DNA of 64,000 nucleotides from Methylophilaceae bacterium LSUCC0401 (GCA_024919035.1 CP103442.1:868001-932000); one strand, 5' to 3'; shown: positions 1 to 7,551, numbered from the stretch's first letter. A program made the numbers and translations. Notes: generated from the letters alone by a model not told the origin.

Positions 1-933
1 AACCAACTCATCCAACCATTGCTCATGAATTAACACGCCATTTAAACCAGCTCCGCATTCAACCAGTAAATCATTGACCTCAAGCGAACACATGTGCGCC
101 ATGATTTCCTGAAGATTTAATTGGTGGTTTTTTTTTGAGATTTGCACAAACTCAGCTTTAACGGTTGGTTTAGATTTGAGTGGCTCAGCATGATAGACAA
201 TCACTTTCGACTGTTGGAGAATTTGAGATTGCATATTCAGTTTTAAATTGGTATCTAAAATAAACCGATAAGGTTGATTTATTAGTCCTGCTTCGCGAAT
301 ATTCAACTGAGGATTATCGATGTTGATTGTTTTATAAGACGTTAAAATGCCATCACATTGTTTTCTTAACTGTTGCACATTGGCTCTTGATTCTGCGCCA
401 GAAATCCATTTACTTTGCCAGTTTCTGAGAGCGGTTTTCCCATCAACTGATGCCGCAATTTTCGAGATCACATAGGGCTTCTGATGTTGCATTCTTGAAA
501 AAAATCCTCTATTCAACTCAAATGCTTGGTTTTCCAAAATGCCAGTATCAACTTTTACATTTGCATCCAAGAGTTTTTTGACGCCCTGCCCATGCACTTT
601 TGGATTGGGATCTAAGCTTGCAATGACGACACGGGAGATGTTTGAAGCAAGAATTAAATCGACACAAGGCGGAGTTTTTCCATGATGGGAACATGGCTCC
701 ATAGTAATATAAATAGTCGATTGATTTAACTGTGACGCATCTTTGCATTTTTTTATGGCCATTACCTCGGCATGATCTGAACCATAACGTTCATGATAGC
801 CGTCAGCGATCACTTCATTATTTTTAACGATGACTGCACCGACAGCAGGGTTGGGGCGACAGGTCAGGGAACTTTTTTGAGCCAATTTCATGGCTTGAGC
901 CATGAAGATAAAATCAAAATTTTCTTGATTCAA
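1..933 (-). CDS. ribD: Bifunctional riboflavin biosynthesis deaminase/reductase RibD (partial, cut by window edge)
   Basis: RibD deaminates and then reduces the pyrimidine intermediate in cytoplasmic riboflavin synthesis. I translated this by hand because the 3' end lies outside the window. The N-terminal deaminase domain shows a zinc ligand motif HAE (in DHAEVMAI) and PCSHHGKTPPC. The reductase domain follows, with 'KIAASVDGKTA' and, near the edge, 'LLVECGAGLNGVLI'. About 311 residues are present of the usual 360-370. The start is uncertain. TTG at 931-933 has an AAGGA 11 nt upstream and overlaps the nrdR stop; the first ATG is at 901-903 but would remove the usual short N-terminal helix. 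It lies downstream of nrdR and glyA in one transcription unit. Confidence 0.93.
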   Translation of the reverse strand, partial: MNQENFDFIFMAQAMKLAQKSSLTCRPNPAVGAVIVKNNEVIADGYHERYGSDHAEVMAIKKCKDASQLNQSTIYITMEPCSHHGKTPPCVDLILASNISRVVIASLDPNPKVHGQGVKKLLDANVKVDTGILENQAFELNRGFFSRMQHQKPYVISKIAASVDGKTALRNWQSKWISGAESRANVQQLRKQCDGILTSYKTINIDNPQLNIREAGLINQPYRFILDTNLKLNMQSQILQQSKVIVYHAEPLKSKPTVKAEFVQISKKNHQLNLQEIMAHMCSLEVNDLLVECGAGLNGVLIHEQWLDELV

Positions 934-934
934 T

Positions 935-1381
935 CTAATCAAGATCCTTAATTACATTACTAAAATCTTCAACATCAGAGAAACTTCGATAGACTGAGGC
1001 AAATCGTATGTAAGCCACTTTATCAAGCTTTCTTAATTCCGCCATCACCGACTCTCCAAGCTCTCTGGCAACCACTTCCTTCTCTCCCGTGGATAGAATT
1101 TTTTGAACAATATTGGATATGGCCTGCTCCACATATTCAGCAGGAACCGGTCTTTTATGTAGCGCGCGGGCAAAGGATTGGGAGAGCTTTTCTAATTTAA
1201 AATCTTCTCTCTTTCCATCTTGTTTGACAACCACAGGGAGTCCTAAATCGGCACTCTCATATGTGGTAAAACGTTTTTCACATTGTTGACATTTTCTGCG
1301 CCTGCGAATCGAATCTCCTGCTTCATTGACTCTTGAGTCAATAACTTGTGTGTCTGCAGTTGAACAAAAAGGACATTTCAT
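935..1381 (-). CDS. nrdR: Transcriptional repressor NrdR
   Basis: NrdR senses ATP/dATP and represses ribonucleotide reductase genes. The 148-residue length is typical. A zinc ribbon is formed by Cys3/Cys6 and Cys31/Cys34 (CPFC and CQQC), followed by the RRRR basic segment and the FTTYE motif, then an ATP-cone domain (about residues 47-137, starting [11 protein letters not shown]). It lies between glyA (7 nt gap) and ribD (overlap), the standard proteobacterial neighbourhood. Confidence 0.97.
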   Translation of the reverse strand: MKCPFCSTADTQVIDSRVNEAGDSIRRRRKCQQCEKRFTTYESADLGLPVVVKQDGKREDFKLEKLSQSFARALHKRPVPAEYVEQAISNIVQKILSTGEKEVVARELGESVMAELRKLDKVAYIRFASVYRSFSDVEDFSNVIKDLD

Positions 1382-1388
1382 TGTTTAC

Positions 1389-2639
1389 CTACTTTTTATA
1401 AACTGGAAATGATTTCATCATCGATGATACTTTTTGCTTTGCAGACTGAGTGACATCGTCATTGCCAGGATGATCCAGAACATCTGCAATGAGATTCACT
1501 ACTTCAATAGCATCTGCTTCTTTTAAGCCTCTTGTGGTGATCGCCGGAGTTCCAATTCTAATTCCAGAGGTCACAAATGGACTTTCTGGGTCATTCGGTA
1601 TTGAATTTTTATTTACGGTAATGTGAGCCAAGCCTAACAGGCGATCTGCTTCTTTTCCGGTTAAATTTTGCTTTCTCAAATCAACTAAAAATACATGAGA
1701 TTCTGTACGCCCAGAAATGACCCGATAGCCACGCTTAAGAAATTGACCTGCCATGGCTTGAGCATTTTTGACCACCTGCTGCTGATAAGTCTTAAATTCT
1801 GGTTTTAATGCCTCAAGAAAAGCCACAGCCTTCGCCGCAATCACATGCATCAATGGGCCTCCTTGAATTCCAGGAAATACCATAGAATTTAATATTTTTT
1901 CATGTTCTTGTTTAGCGAGAATAAAACCACCTCTGGGACCTCGTAAGGATTTATGCGTTGTTGATGTGACAAAATCAGCATAAGGAACTGGATTCGGATA
2001 AACGCCGCCAGCGATGAGTCCAGAATAATGAGCCATATCAACCATAAAATAAGCCCCTACTTTTTTAGCAATCTCACTCATTCTTTTCCAGTCGAATGTT
2101 AATGCATATGCTGAAGCCCCGCCAATTAATAATTTGGGTTTGTGCTCAATCGCCAATTGCTCCATCTGATCATAATCAATTTCCTCGTTATCATTTAAAC
2201 CATAAGGCACGATGTTAAAAAGCTTTCCTGACAGATTCGCTGGTGATCCATGCGTCAAGTGGCCCCCATGTCCAAGATTCATGCCCATAATGGTGTCGCC
2301 GGGCTTTAGATACGCAAAATATACCGCCTGATTCGCTTGACTCCCTGAGTGAGGCTGCACATTCGCATACTCAGCTCCATACAGTTTTTTGATACGATCA
2401 ATGGCTAATTGCTCCACTTGATCAACAAATTCACAACCCCCATAAAATCTTTTGCCAATATACCCCTCAGCATACTTGTTCGTAAGCTGAGAGCCTTGCG
2501 CCGCCATAACTGCAGGACTGGTATAATTTTCTGAAGCGATTAATTCAATATGCTCCTCTTGGCGCTTTTCCTCATTCATAACTTGAGCATAGATGTCTGG
2601 ATCAATATCTTTTAGTAAATAGTGTTGGCTGTCGTACAT
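1389..2639 (-). CDS. glyA: Serine hydroxymethyltransferase
   Basis: GlyA interconverts serine plus tetrahydrofolate with glycine plus methylene-tetrahydrofolate. It is a PLP enzyme and a central entry for C1 units, which matters if the host is a methylotroph. Its 416 residues match the family. The PLP lysine lies in [14 protein letters not shown] (Lys230), and the substrate/PLP region HSGSQAN is at about 97-103. It is the first gene of glyA-nrdR-ribD. The 109-nt region upstream is shared with the divergent iscX. A serine-cycle or simple biosynthetic role cannot be told apart here. Confidence 0.98.
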   Translation of the reverse strand: MYDSQHYLLKDIDPDIYAQVMNEEKRQEEHIELIASENYTSPAVMAAQGSQLTNKYAEGYIGKRFYGGCEFVDQVEQLAIDRIKKLYGAEYANVQPHSGSQANQAVYFAYLKPGDTIMGMNLGHGGHLTHGSPANLSGKLFNIVPYGLNDNEEIDYDQMEQLAIEHKPKLLIGGASAYALTFDWKRMSEIAKKVGAYFMVDMAHYSGLIAGGVYPNPVPYADFVTSTTHKSLRGPRGGFILAKQEHEKILNSMVFPGIQGGPLMHVIAAKAVAFLEALKPEFKTYQQQVVKNAQAMAGQFLKRGYRVISGRTESHVFLVDLRKQNLTGKEADRLLGLAHITVNKNSIPNDPESPFVTSGIRIGTPAITTRGLKEADAIEVVNLIADVLDHPGNDDVTQSAKQKVSSMMKSFPVYKK

Positions 2640-2748
2640 TTTTTGTTTAGTATCATTAGTTAATAAAGAAACTTATTTTATCATGGGGGAATAAATCTTT
2701 AATCATATTTGTACCACTGATAATTAAACCTACTGAGGAAAGAATGAA

Positions 2749-2943
2749 ATGAAATGGACAGACACAATTCAAATTGCAGAGGCTTTGTATGACCAATATC
2801 CGGATATTGATCCACTAACTGTTCGCTTTACTGATCTTTTGCAATGGGTGATGCAACTGGACGGCTTTGATGACCTCGAAAGTAATTGTGGCGAGCGTAT
2901 TTTAGAAGCCATTCAGATGGCGTGGATTGAGGAATCAGAATAA
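2749..2943 (+). CDS. iscX: Fe-S assembly protein IscX (YfhJ family)
   Basis: IscX is a small acidic protein that binds IscS and iron and modulates Fe-S cluster assembly. The 64 residues match IscX from end to end: KWTD start, EALYDQYPD, VRFTDL..WV, FDD, and ILEAIQMAW with an acidic tail. The ATG at 2749 has a GAGGAAAG ribosome site; an earlier ATG at 2744 ends after two codons. Its stop overlaps the start of the phosphomannomutase gene (TAATG). In most proteobacteria iscX is the last gene of the isc operon, but here it is about 48 kb from that operon. Confidence 0.93.
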   Translation: MKWTDTIQIAEALYDQYPDIDPLTVRFTDLLQWVMQLDGFDDLESNCGERILEAIQMAWIEESE

Positions 2944-4316
2944 TGCTGGATCAATCTATATTTAAAGCTTACGATATTAGAGGGATTGTCGATCAAAGCC
3001 TGACTGATGAAACGGTGGTATGGATTGGGCAAGCGTTAGGCTCTCTGGCTAAAGATGAAAACCAAAAAGATATTTGTGTGGGATATGATGGCCGACTCTC
3101 AAGTCCACACATCTGTAAATTATTGATTGAAGGCATTACCTCGACTGGAGTCAATGCCCTCGATATGGGTCTAGTGACCACGCCAATGCTCTACTTCAGC
3201 ACTTATTTTTTAAATACCAAAACGGGTGTGATGATCACGGGGAGTCATAATCCTCCCAATTATAATGGATTTAAAATGATGGTGAATGAGAACACCCTCA
3301 GTGCCGAAGATATTCAACAACTGAAACAGAGAATCCTCAATAAAAATTTTGCTGTAGGCCAAGGCACTTATTCTAAAAAAAATATACTGGCTGACTATAA
3401 ACACAAGATTTTAAGCACCGTTAAACTGCGACGTAAAATGAAAGTTGCGATTGATTGCGGTAACGGGGCCGCGGGAGTGATCGCTAAAAATTTATTTCAA
3501 GAATTGGGAGTGGATACACATATGCTGTATGACACCGTTGATGGGAATTTTCCAAATCACCATCCCGACCCCTCAAAACCCGACAATCTGGCAGAGTTAA
3601 TTGAGGTGGTGAAACACACGGATTGCGAACTGGGGCTAGCCTTTGATGGGGATGCCGATCGTTTGGGCGTGATCAATAAGGATGGTGAAATTATATTTCC
3701 TGATCGTCAACTGATGCTATTTGCAAAACATGTGTTGAAAAATAATCCGCAAAGAAAAATTATCTATGATGTGAAATCCACTCGGCATCTCAATCCTTGG
3801 ATCAAAACTTATGGAGGCGACCCTTTGATTTGGAAAACCGGACATTCTCTGATTAAGAAAAAAATGAAGCAGGAAAATGCCATCCTCGCCGGTGAAATGA
3901 GTGGGCATACATTTTTTAACGATCGCTGGTATGGTTTTGATGATGGTGTCTATGCCGGAGCTCGACTCTTGGAAATCTTGAGTCATGAGGAACTTCCCAT
4001 TCAGGAGGTGTTAAACAATATCCCCAAAAGCTTCTCCACTCCTGAAATTAATATCTCAGTTGCTGAAGGTGAGCAACATCAAATCATTACCACATTACAA
4101 AACACGGCCGTGTTTCCAGATTCAGTTGAAATTACCACCATCGATGGATTAAGGGTGGAGTATGCTAATGGTTTTGGGCTCATCCGAGCGTCTAATACCA
4201 CTCCCGTCTTAGTGTTACGTTTTGAGGCAGAAACTCTAATGGCTCTTGAAAAAATACAAGATGATTTTCGCAACATCTTGGAAAAAAACATTAATTTGAA
4301 AAATTTACCGTTCTAA
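2943..4316 (+). CDS. Phosphomannomutase/phosphoglucomutase (AlgC/ManB type)
   Basis: This alpha-D-phosphohexomutase interconverts hexose-6- and hexose-1-phosphates for sugar nucleotides used in LPS or exopolysaccharide. The catalytic phosphoserine is Ser101 in TGSHNPPNYNG, and the metal loop is DGDADR at about residue 235. A GEMSGH sugar-binding loop and a C-terminal phosphate-binding RASNTTP motif are also present. At 457 residues it matches AlgC of Pseudomonas. The start overlaps the iscX stop by one base, so the two are probably co-translated. Whether mannose or glucose phosphates are preferred cannot be read from the sequence. Confidence 0.93.
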   Translation: MLDQSIFKAYDIRGIVDQSLTDETVVWIGQALGSLAKDENQKDICVGYDGRLSSPHICKLLIEGITSTGVNALDMGLVTTPMLYFSTYFLNTKTGVMITGSHNPPNYNGFKMMVNENTLSAEDIQQLKQRILNKNFAVGQGTYSKKNILADYKHKILSTVKLRRKMKVAIDCGNGAAGVIAKNLFQELGVDTHMLYDTVDGNFPNHHPDPSKPDNLAELIEVVKHTDCELGLAFDGDADRLGVINKDGEIIFPDRQLMLFAKHVLKNNPQRKIIYDVKSTRHLNPWIKTYGGDPLIWKTGHSLIKKKMKQENAILAGEMSGHTFFNDRWYGFDDGVYAGARLLEILSHEELPIQEVLNNIPKSFSTPEINISVAEGEQHQIITTLQNTAVFPDSVEITTIDGLRVEYANGFGLIRASNTTPVLVLRFEAETLMALEKIQDDFRNILEKNINLKNLPF

Positions 4317-4333
4317 CTTTTGCTGCAAAATTG

Positions 4334-4741
4334 CTACTCAACCTCACTGCACGCTATATTCAAGTAAGCTTCGTTTAGGGTGTTATTTTTAATGCCTGAC
4401 CATTCAAAGGGGGAGCCTTTAGACATCAGGGGTTCGCCATATCCCATTTGATTTTCATACACTGAATACGATAAAACCCGCATAACGCTTTTGGAGCAAT
4501 TAAACTCAGTTAATGATTTAATGGAATTGTAACTAATTTTGATCGAGCCTTTTTTAATAATCACCGGAGCTCTAAAGTCTTCCAGAGTGAGAAGGCGTAT
4601 CGTGTCTTTTTTTTTGCTTAAGGTGGCTAGGTCAACATAGTATTTAGCATCCGTTTCATCATTGGCATAGACCAATGTCCATTCAGCCAAAGTTTGTGCG
4701 GAAAAAAGGATGCTGATGAAGAACAGTATATATTTTTTCAT
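4334..4741 (-). CDS. Small exported protein, surface-adhesin-E-like
   Basis: This 135-residue protein has a clear Sec signal peptide (MKKYILFFISILFSAQTLA, cut before EW). The mature start, EWTLVYANDETDAKYYVDLATLSKK, and the pattern of short beta strands resemble the surface-adhesin protein E / DUF family found widely in betaproteobacteria. Two cysteines (in NCSKS and IACSE) could form a disulfide. It is the first gene downstream of the pqqA pair on the same strand, separated by a bidirectional terminator at 4760-4786. Its function is unknown; the family name does not prove adhesion. Confidence 0.7.
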   Translation of the reverse strand: MKKYILFFISILFSAQTLAEWTLVYANDETDAKYYVDLATLSKKKDTIRLLTLEDFRAPVIIKKGSIKISYNSIKSLTEFNCSKSVMRVLSYSVYENQMGYGEPLMSKGSPFEWSGIKNNTLNEAYLNIACSEVE

Positions 4742-4759
4742 AGGCCTATTCTAACAATA

Positions 4760-4786
4760 AAAAAGCCCGAAAAAATCGGGCTTTTT
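4760..4786. terminator. Bidirectional rho-independent terminator
   Basis: A perfect inverted repeat AAAAAGCCCGA / TCGGGCTTTTT flanks a 5-nt loop. T-runs lie on both strands. It closes the pqqA transcripts from the right (minus strand), 19 nt after the pqqA stop. Confidence 0.85.
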
Positions 4787-4804
4787 AATAAAGAACAAAT
4801 AAAA

Positions 4805-4876
4805 TTACTTGTTCATTACGTACATGGTTACTTCGAAACCAAAACGCATTTCAGTAGCTGCTGGTTTTGTCCACAT
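4805..4876 (-). CDS. pqqA: PQQ precursor peptide PqqA, copy 1
   Basis: This is a 23-codon gene encoding the ribosomal peptide from which pyrroloquinoline quinone is made. It begins [19 protein letters not shown] and ends VMNK. The Glu and Tyr that are cross-linked to form PQQ lie in the conserved E-V-T-M-Y segment (Glu15, Tyr19). A perfect AAGGAG ribosome site (4884-4889) lies 7 nt before the ATG. No pqqB, C, D or E is present in the window, so the maturation genes must be elsewhere. Confidence 0.95.
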   Translation of the reverse strand: MWTKPAATEMRFGFEVTMYVMNK

Positions 4877-4911
4877 AATATTTCTCCTTAAAGAAAATTA
4901 ATTAAAAGATT

Positions 4912-4931
4912 TTGCCGAACATATCGGGCAA
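4912..4931. promoter_or_regulatory. Hairpin between the two pqqA genes
   Basis: Inverted repeat TTGCC / GGCAA with a 10-nt loop. Read on the minus strand it lies 77 nt after the pqqA2 stop and is followed by an AATCTTTT run. It could attenuate or process the transcript between the two pqqA genes. The stem is short, so this is only a candidate. Confidence 0.3.
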
Positions 4932-5007
4932 GTACATTGCCAGTTATGGAACGGCCAAAAAGTAATGTCAGTATATTTACGACGTTGTAATTTCATTAAA
5001 AATAAAA

Positions 5008-5079
5008 TTACTTGTTGCAAACGTACATTGTTACTTCAAAACCAAAACGCATTTCAGTTGCTGTTGGTTGTGTCCACAT
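5008..5079 (-). CDS. pqqA: PQQ precursor peptide PqqA, copy 2
   Basis: A second 23-codon pqqA, upstream of copy 1 on the same strand. It starts [19 protein letters not shown] and ends VCNK, so it differs from copy 1 at residues 4 (Q/K), 6 (T/A) and 21 (C/M). The cross-linked Glu15 and Tyr19 are kept. It has the same AAGGAG site (5087-5092) and the same 7-nt spacing as copy 1. Most differing codons are silent, so the two copies are under selection rather than a fresh duplication. Confidence 0.95.
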   Translation of the reverse strand: MWTQPTATEMRFGFEVTMYVCNK

Positions 5080-5092
5080 AGTATTTCTCCTT

Positions 5093-5121
5093 GTTTATGT
5101 TATAAAAGTATCAACATAAAC
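5093..5121. promoter_or_regulatory. Inverted repeat abutting the pqqA2 ribosome site
   Basis: GTTTATGTT and AACATAAAC form perfect 9-bp arms around an 11-nt spacer. The proximal arm ends at the base next to the AAGGAG of pqqA2. It may be a leader hairpin controlling access to the ribosome site, or an operator. Copy 1 has no equivalent. Confidence 0.45.
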
Positions 5122-5243
5122 CAGATCATTGAAGATGCAGCCTAAGCTACAAAGGTTCAACTTGAGATTTACAAGACCACTATATTCCCTTCCTTCAAAA
5201 ATAGAATGATGATCTACATGAAGTTAGGCTAAGTAAAATCATT

Positions 5244-5267
5244 ATGGCTCACTAAGTCGTGAGCCAT
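5244..5267. terminator. Hairpin downstream of the 64-residue exported protein gene
   Basis: Perfect 9-bp arms (ATGGCTCAC / GTGAGCCAT) around a 6-nt loop, 12 nt after the stop codon of the gene at 5280-5474. On the minus strand it is followed by only a weak T-rich tail (AATGATTTTA), so termination is probable but not certain. Confidence 0.5.
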
Positions 5268-5279
5268 AAATCTACTTTT

Positions 5280-5474
5280 TTATTTTGCTTCTCCGCTTTC
5301 AAAACCATCTTCACCTGGTAATTTAATAGGTGAATCTTCATCCCCTGTAGGGTTAAAGCCGCCATTGCCGCCAATTAATAGCGCATCAGTTGGGTGAAAA
5401 GCATCATCTGCAGCAAAGACAGATGAACATAATGCTAAAAAACTTACGATTGATAAAACTTTTAAATATTTCAT
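5280..5474 (-). CDS. Small exported protein of unknown function
   Basis: This 64-residue ORF has a convincing signal peptide (MKYLKVLSIVSFLALCSSVFA, cut before ADD). The mature chain is about 43 residues, acidic and rich in Gly, Asp, Pro and Glu (GGNGGFNPTGDEDSP). GAGGGAG provides a strong ribosome site about 9 nt before the ATG. I do not recognise the family. It sits upstream of the pqqA pair and is followed by its own hairpin, so it is probably a separate transcript. Confidence 0.6.
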   Translation of the reverse strand: MKYLKVLSIVSFLALCSSVFAADDAFHPTDALLIGGNGGFNPTGDEDSPIKLPGEDGFESGEAK

Positions 5475-5579
5475 TACTTATTACTCCCTCAAAATTTAAG
5501 TACTTAAAATATATGAAAACCTTACATCTGCGTTTTCCTACATGTTCTATTACTTTACAAAACCTACAAATTTTGTCAA

Positions 5580-6116
5580 TTACTTTAAGTGGTTGTATAA
5601 ATTTTTTGCAAACGCGTATGTGTGTCCCGCTTCACTGATAAGACTTAATCCTTTCTCTTTATCCTGAGGAAGAATGTACCCATAAAAATATAAGGCGCCC
5701 AAAATGGTCATGGCGCGACAATCTTTATTTTCCGCTGCAACCTTTAACCATGTGAACGCATTAAGTTTTGATACACTTAAACCATTGGCGTATAAAGTCC
5801 ATATAAGTAATTGTTTATCCACATTATTTTCAGCTTCTTTTTTTAATTGATTGATTGAAAATGGCGCCTTTATCAATGGAATATTCTCATGTCCACCTAA
5901 AGCAAACTGATCCTCTTTTGCCATTGCACAGCCAAGATTACCGAGGATGTAGGCATGTTTTCTTATTTCATTTCTTTGAGCTTGGTCAAGTGCATTTGCA
6001 TATTGACACATAGCTTGAGGATCCCCATCCAGTGCCTGTTTTTGTAAATCATCTGCAAAAGCATGATGAATAAAACCCACAAAGACTAAGCACACTATTT
6101 TCAAAAAAATTATCAT
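5580..6116 (-). CDS. Exported Sel1-repeat (TPR-like) protein
   Basis: A 178-residue protein with a signal peptide (about residues 1-21, ending HHAFA). Helical repeats resemble Sel1-like units: 'DGDPQAMCQYANALD' near the N-terminus and 'NAFTWLKVAAENKDCRAMTILGALYFYG' near residues 120-148, ending KGLSLI. Such proteins are periplasmic scaffolds for protein contacts. It is divergent from the SoxYZ-like carrier gene and shares a 75-nt promoter region with it. The partner is unknown. Confidence 0.65.
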   Translation of the reverse strand: MIIFLKIVCLVFVGFIHHAFADDLQKQALDGDPQAMCQYANALDQAQRNEIRKHAYILGNLGCAMAKEDQFALGGHENIPLIKAPFSINQLKKEAENNVDKQLLIWTLYANGLSVSKLNAFTWLKVAAENKDCRAMTILGALYFYGYILPQDKEKGLSLISEAGHTYAFAKNLYNHLK

Positions 6117-6129
6117 TCCGAACTATTCC

Positions 6130-6158
6130 TTGTCATCTTGCTCAAAAAAGCTTAAATT
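6130..6158 (+). promoter_or_regulatory. Candidate sigma-70 promoter for the SoxYZ-like gene
   Basis: TTGTCA (6130-6135), 17-nt spacer, TAAATT (6153-6158). The predicted start lies about 25-30 nt before the ATG at 6192. The -35 is one base from consensus and the -10 is weak. Confidence 0.35.
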
Positions 6159-6191
6159 ATTAAACATCATTTTGCTAGTTGGAACAAATTT

Positions 6192-6968
6192 ATGAGAATA
6201 ATTCAACACAATTTAATTATTAAATTATTTTTAGCTTGCTTATTGGCTTTGATTAATTTTCAAGCTCACGCCGATGCGAGTCCAGATATTTGGCCTTATT
6301 TAAAACAGCAAGTATTTAAGGATCGTGATATTCATGAAGATCAAAATTTTTTAAAAATTGATGGACCCAAAAGAGCCTCTAGTGGAGCCCAGGTTCCTGT
6401 GACTATTGCTCTCTCAAAAAATACACACCACATTAAAAAAATTTCGGTGTTTATCGATGCCAATCCCGGTCAACATGCAGCCACCTACTTCCTCACCGAC
6501 CAGTCTCAACAAATACTTATTAATACCCGAATTCGAATGGAAACTGATTCTTTTGTTCGTGCTGTTGCAGAAACCGAGACCGGAGAATTATTTATGAGTG
6601 CGATCCCTATTCGGGCATCTGGTGGCTGCAGCGGTTACATGGATGTGCATGACCCTGAACTTACTAAAGATTTAGGGAAGATTCTAATAAAAGCGGAAAA
6701 TAATTTTGTGACATCGCGCATTAAACATCCGAATTTTACTGGGTTGCAAAAAGATTTAGATTCCGGTGGGTATATTCCAGAATGGATTGTGAAAACAATC
6801 GAATTTAATCATGAAGGTGAACAGATTTTAGCGGTCGAAAATCAAATCTCCATTAGCCAAGATCCATTTTTAAAGTTCACACTCCCCGATCCACTTCAGG
6901 GAAATATCACGATCACAGCAAAAGACACTAAAGGAAACCAATTTAATTCTGCAGTTCAAATCAATTAG
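6192..6968 (+). CDS. Quinoprotein dehydrogenase-associated SoxYZ-like carrier
   Basis: This 258-residue exported protein has a signal peptide (about 1-27, ending QAHA), then a SoxY-like domain with a SoxZ-like domain at the C-terminus. The SoxY carrier-cysteine motif is seen as GGCSGY (Cys146). In SoxY the cysteine ends a GGCGGC-type tail, whereas here it joins straight to the second domain. Fusions of this kind are known next to PQQ-dependent alcohol dehydrogenases of methylotrophs; their exact role is not settled. The pqqA pair 1.1 kb away fits this. It is a single-gene transcript ended by a strong terminator. Confidence 0.82.
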   Translation: MRIIQHNLIIKLFLACLLALINFQAHADASPDIWPYLKQQVFKDRDIHEDQNFLKIDGPKRASSGAQVPVTIALSKNTHHIKKISVFIDANPGQHAATYFLTDQSQQILINTRIRMETDSFVRAVAETETGELFMSAIPIRASGGCSGYMDVHDPELTKDLGKILIKAENNFVTSRIKHPNFTGLQKDLDSGGYIPEWIVKTIEFNHEGEQILAVENQISISQDPFLKFTLPDPLQGNITITAKDTKGNQFNSAVQIN

Positions 6969-6986
6969 TTAAGTTGTGTTTGTTAC

Positions 6987-7018
6987 AAAAAAAACCCGTG
7001 AAAAACACGGGTTTTTTT
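6987..7018. terminator. Bidirectional rho-independent terminator
   Basis: AAAAAAACCCGTG / CACGGGTTTTTTT around an A5 loop, 19 nt after the SoxYZ-like stop. T-runs on both strands also end the convergent gene at 7034-7339. Confidence 0.9.
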
Positions 7019-7033
7019 ATATCCATACTTTTT

Positions 7034-7339
7034 TTAAAGAGCGCTAAACTTTTTCATGGTGCAATAAGCACTCTTATAATCTTTAATTTTAGTGATGATG
7101 TCGCGAATTTCAGCTTTCTCAACAAGATCTTGTAATTCTGTTTGTGCTTTACAGGCAAGTTCATAGTTTTGATTATCAACTGCAGTATTAACAAGGGACT
7201 GCAAGCGTAAAGCTTTTTCAAGATTTTCTACTTTGTCATTTAAGTTTTTGAACTCAGAAAGTCGATCTTGAGAATAATTGGATCCAGCAAAGGATAATGT
7301 TGATACAGCTAAATATATTGCTACTATTAAAAACTTCAT
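7034..7339 (-). CDS. Small exported coiled-coil protein of unknown function
   Basis: A 101-residue protein with a signal peptide (MKFLIVAIYLAVSTLSFA, cut before GSN). The mature part is helical and charged; residues 30-60 (FKNLNDKVENLEKALRLQ) have a coiled-coil heptad look. Two cysteines (in ACKAQ and YCTMK) may pair. No family recognised. Its leader (7349-7390) resembles the leader of the 25-codon ORF just upstream. Confidence 0.6.
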   Translation of the reverse strand: MKFLIVAIYLAVSTLSFAGSNYSQDRLSEFKNLNDKVENLEKALRLQSLVNTAVDNQNYELACKAQTELQDLVEKAEIRDIITKIKDYKSAYCTMKKFSAL

Positions 7340-7348
7340 TTGTTTAAC

Positions 7349-7390
7349 CCTTTTTGAGAATTTTATTGTTATAAGCTTCTTTTGGAAGCA
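7349..7390 (-). repeat. Duplicated leader element, copy A (before the 101-residue protein)
   Basis: On the minus strand this reads a GCTTC..GAAGC hairpin (7375-7389), then AAGCTTATAA and a segment ending TTCTCAAAAAGG, about 10 nt from the ATG. Copy B at 7500-7538 has the same order and nearly the same bases. Confidence 0.5.
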
Positions 7391-7410
7391 GGTATCAGAC
7401 TAAAAAAATA

Positions 7411-7488
7411 TTAATGGTTCAATTTTTTTGGATTATTTAACCAGTTCAGATCTTCGTCGGTTTGAGGTTGCCACAGTAGTTTATTCAT
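7411..7488 (-). CDS. Candidate 25-codon small ORF
   Basis: On the minus strand an ATG at 7486-7488 opens MNKLLWQPQTDEDLNWLNN and closes six residues later with a stop at 7411-7413. AAGGA lies 11 nt upstream, and a perfect TATAAT (7546-7551) lies further up. Two tryptophans and an acidic middle are seen; there is no signal peptide. It shares a leader with the exported protein gene downstream, so it could be a leader peptide, a small protein or the remnant of a duplicated gene. I do not recognise it. It is the only coding candidate in the 331-nt gap 7340-7670. Confidence 0.35.
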   Translation of the reverse strand: MNKLLWQPQTDEDLNWLNNPKKLNH

Positions 7489-7499
7489 CGGTAATTATT

Positions 7500-7538
7500 C
7501 CTTGTGAGAAATTTATAAAAGCTTTCTTGTGGAAAGCG
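7500..7538 (-). repeat. Duplicated leader element, copy B (before the 25-codon ORF)
   Basis: On the minus strand: hairpin GCTTTC..GAAAGC (7521-7537), then AAGCTTTTATAAA and TTCTCACAAGG, the last part being the ribosome site. It aligns with copy A at 7349-7390 with small gaps. Confidence 0.5.
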
Positions 7539-7545
7539 CAGGCGA

Positions 7546-7551
7546 ATTATA
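7546..7551 (-). promoter_or_regulatory. Consensus -10 box upstream of the 25-codon ORF
   Basis: Perfect TATAAT on the minus strand about 58 nt before the small ORF ATG. No good -35 is seen at 17 nt. The predicted start falls just before leader copy B. Confidence 0.4.

Noticed and set aside
7411-7488. The 25-codon ORF as a third PqqA-like peptide
   Set aside because: It lacks the Glu-x3-Tyr core and the EMRFGFE segment, so it is not a PQQ precursor.
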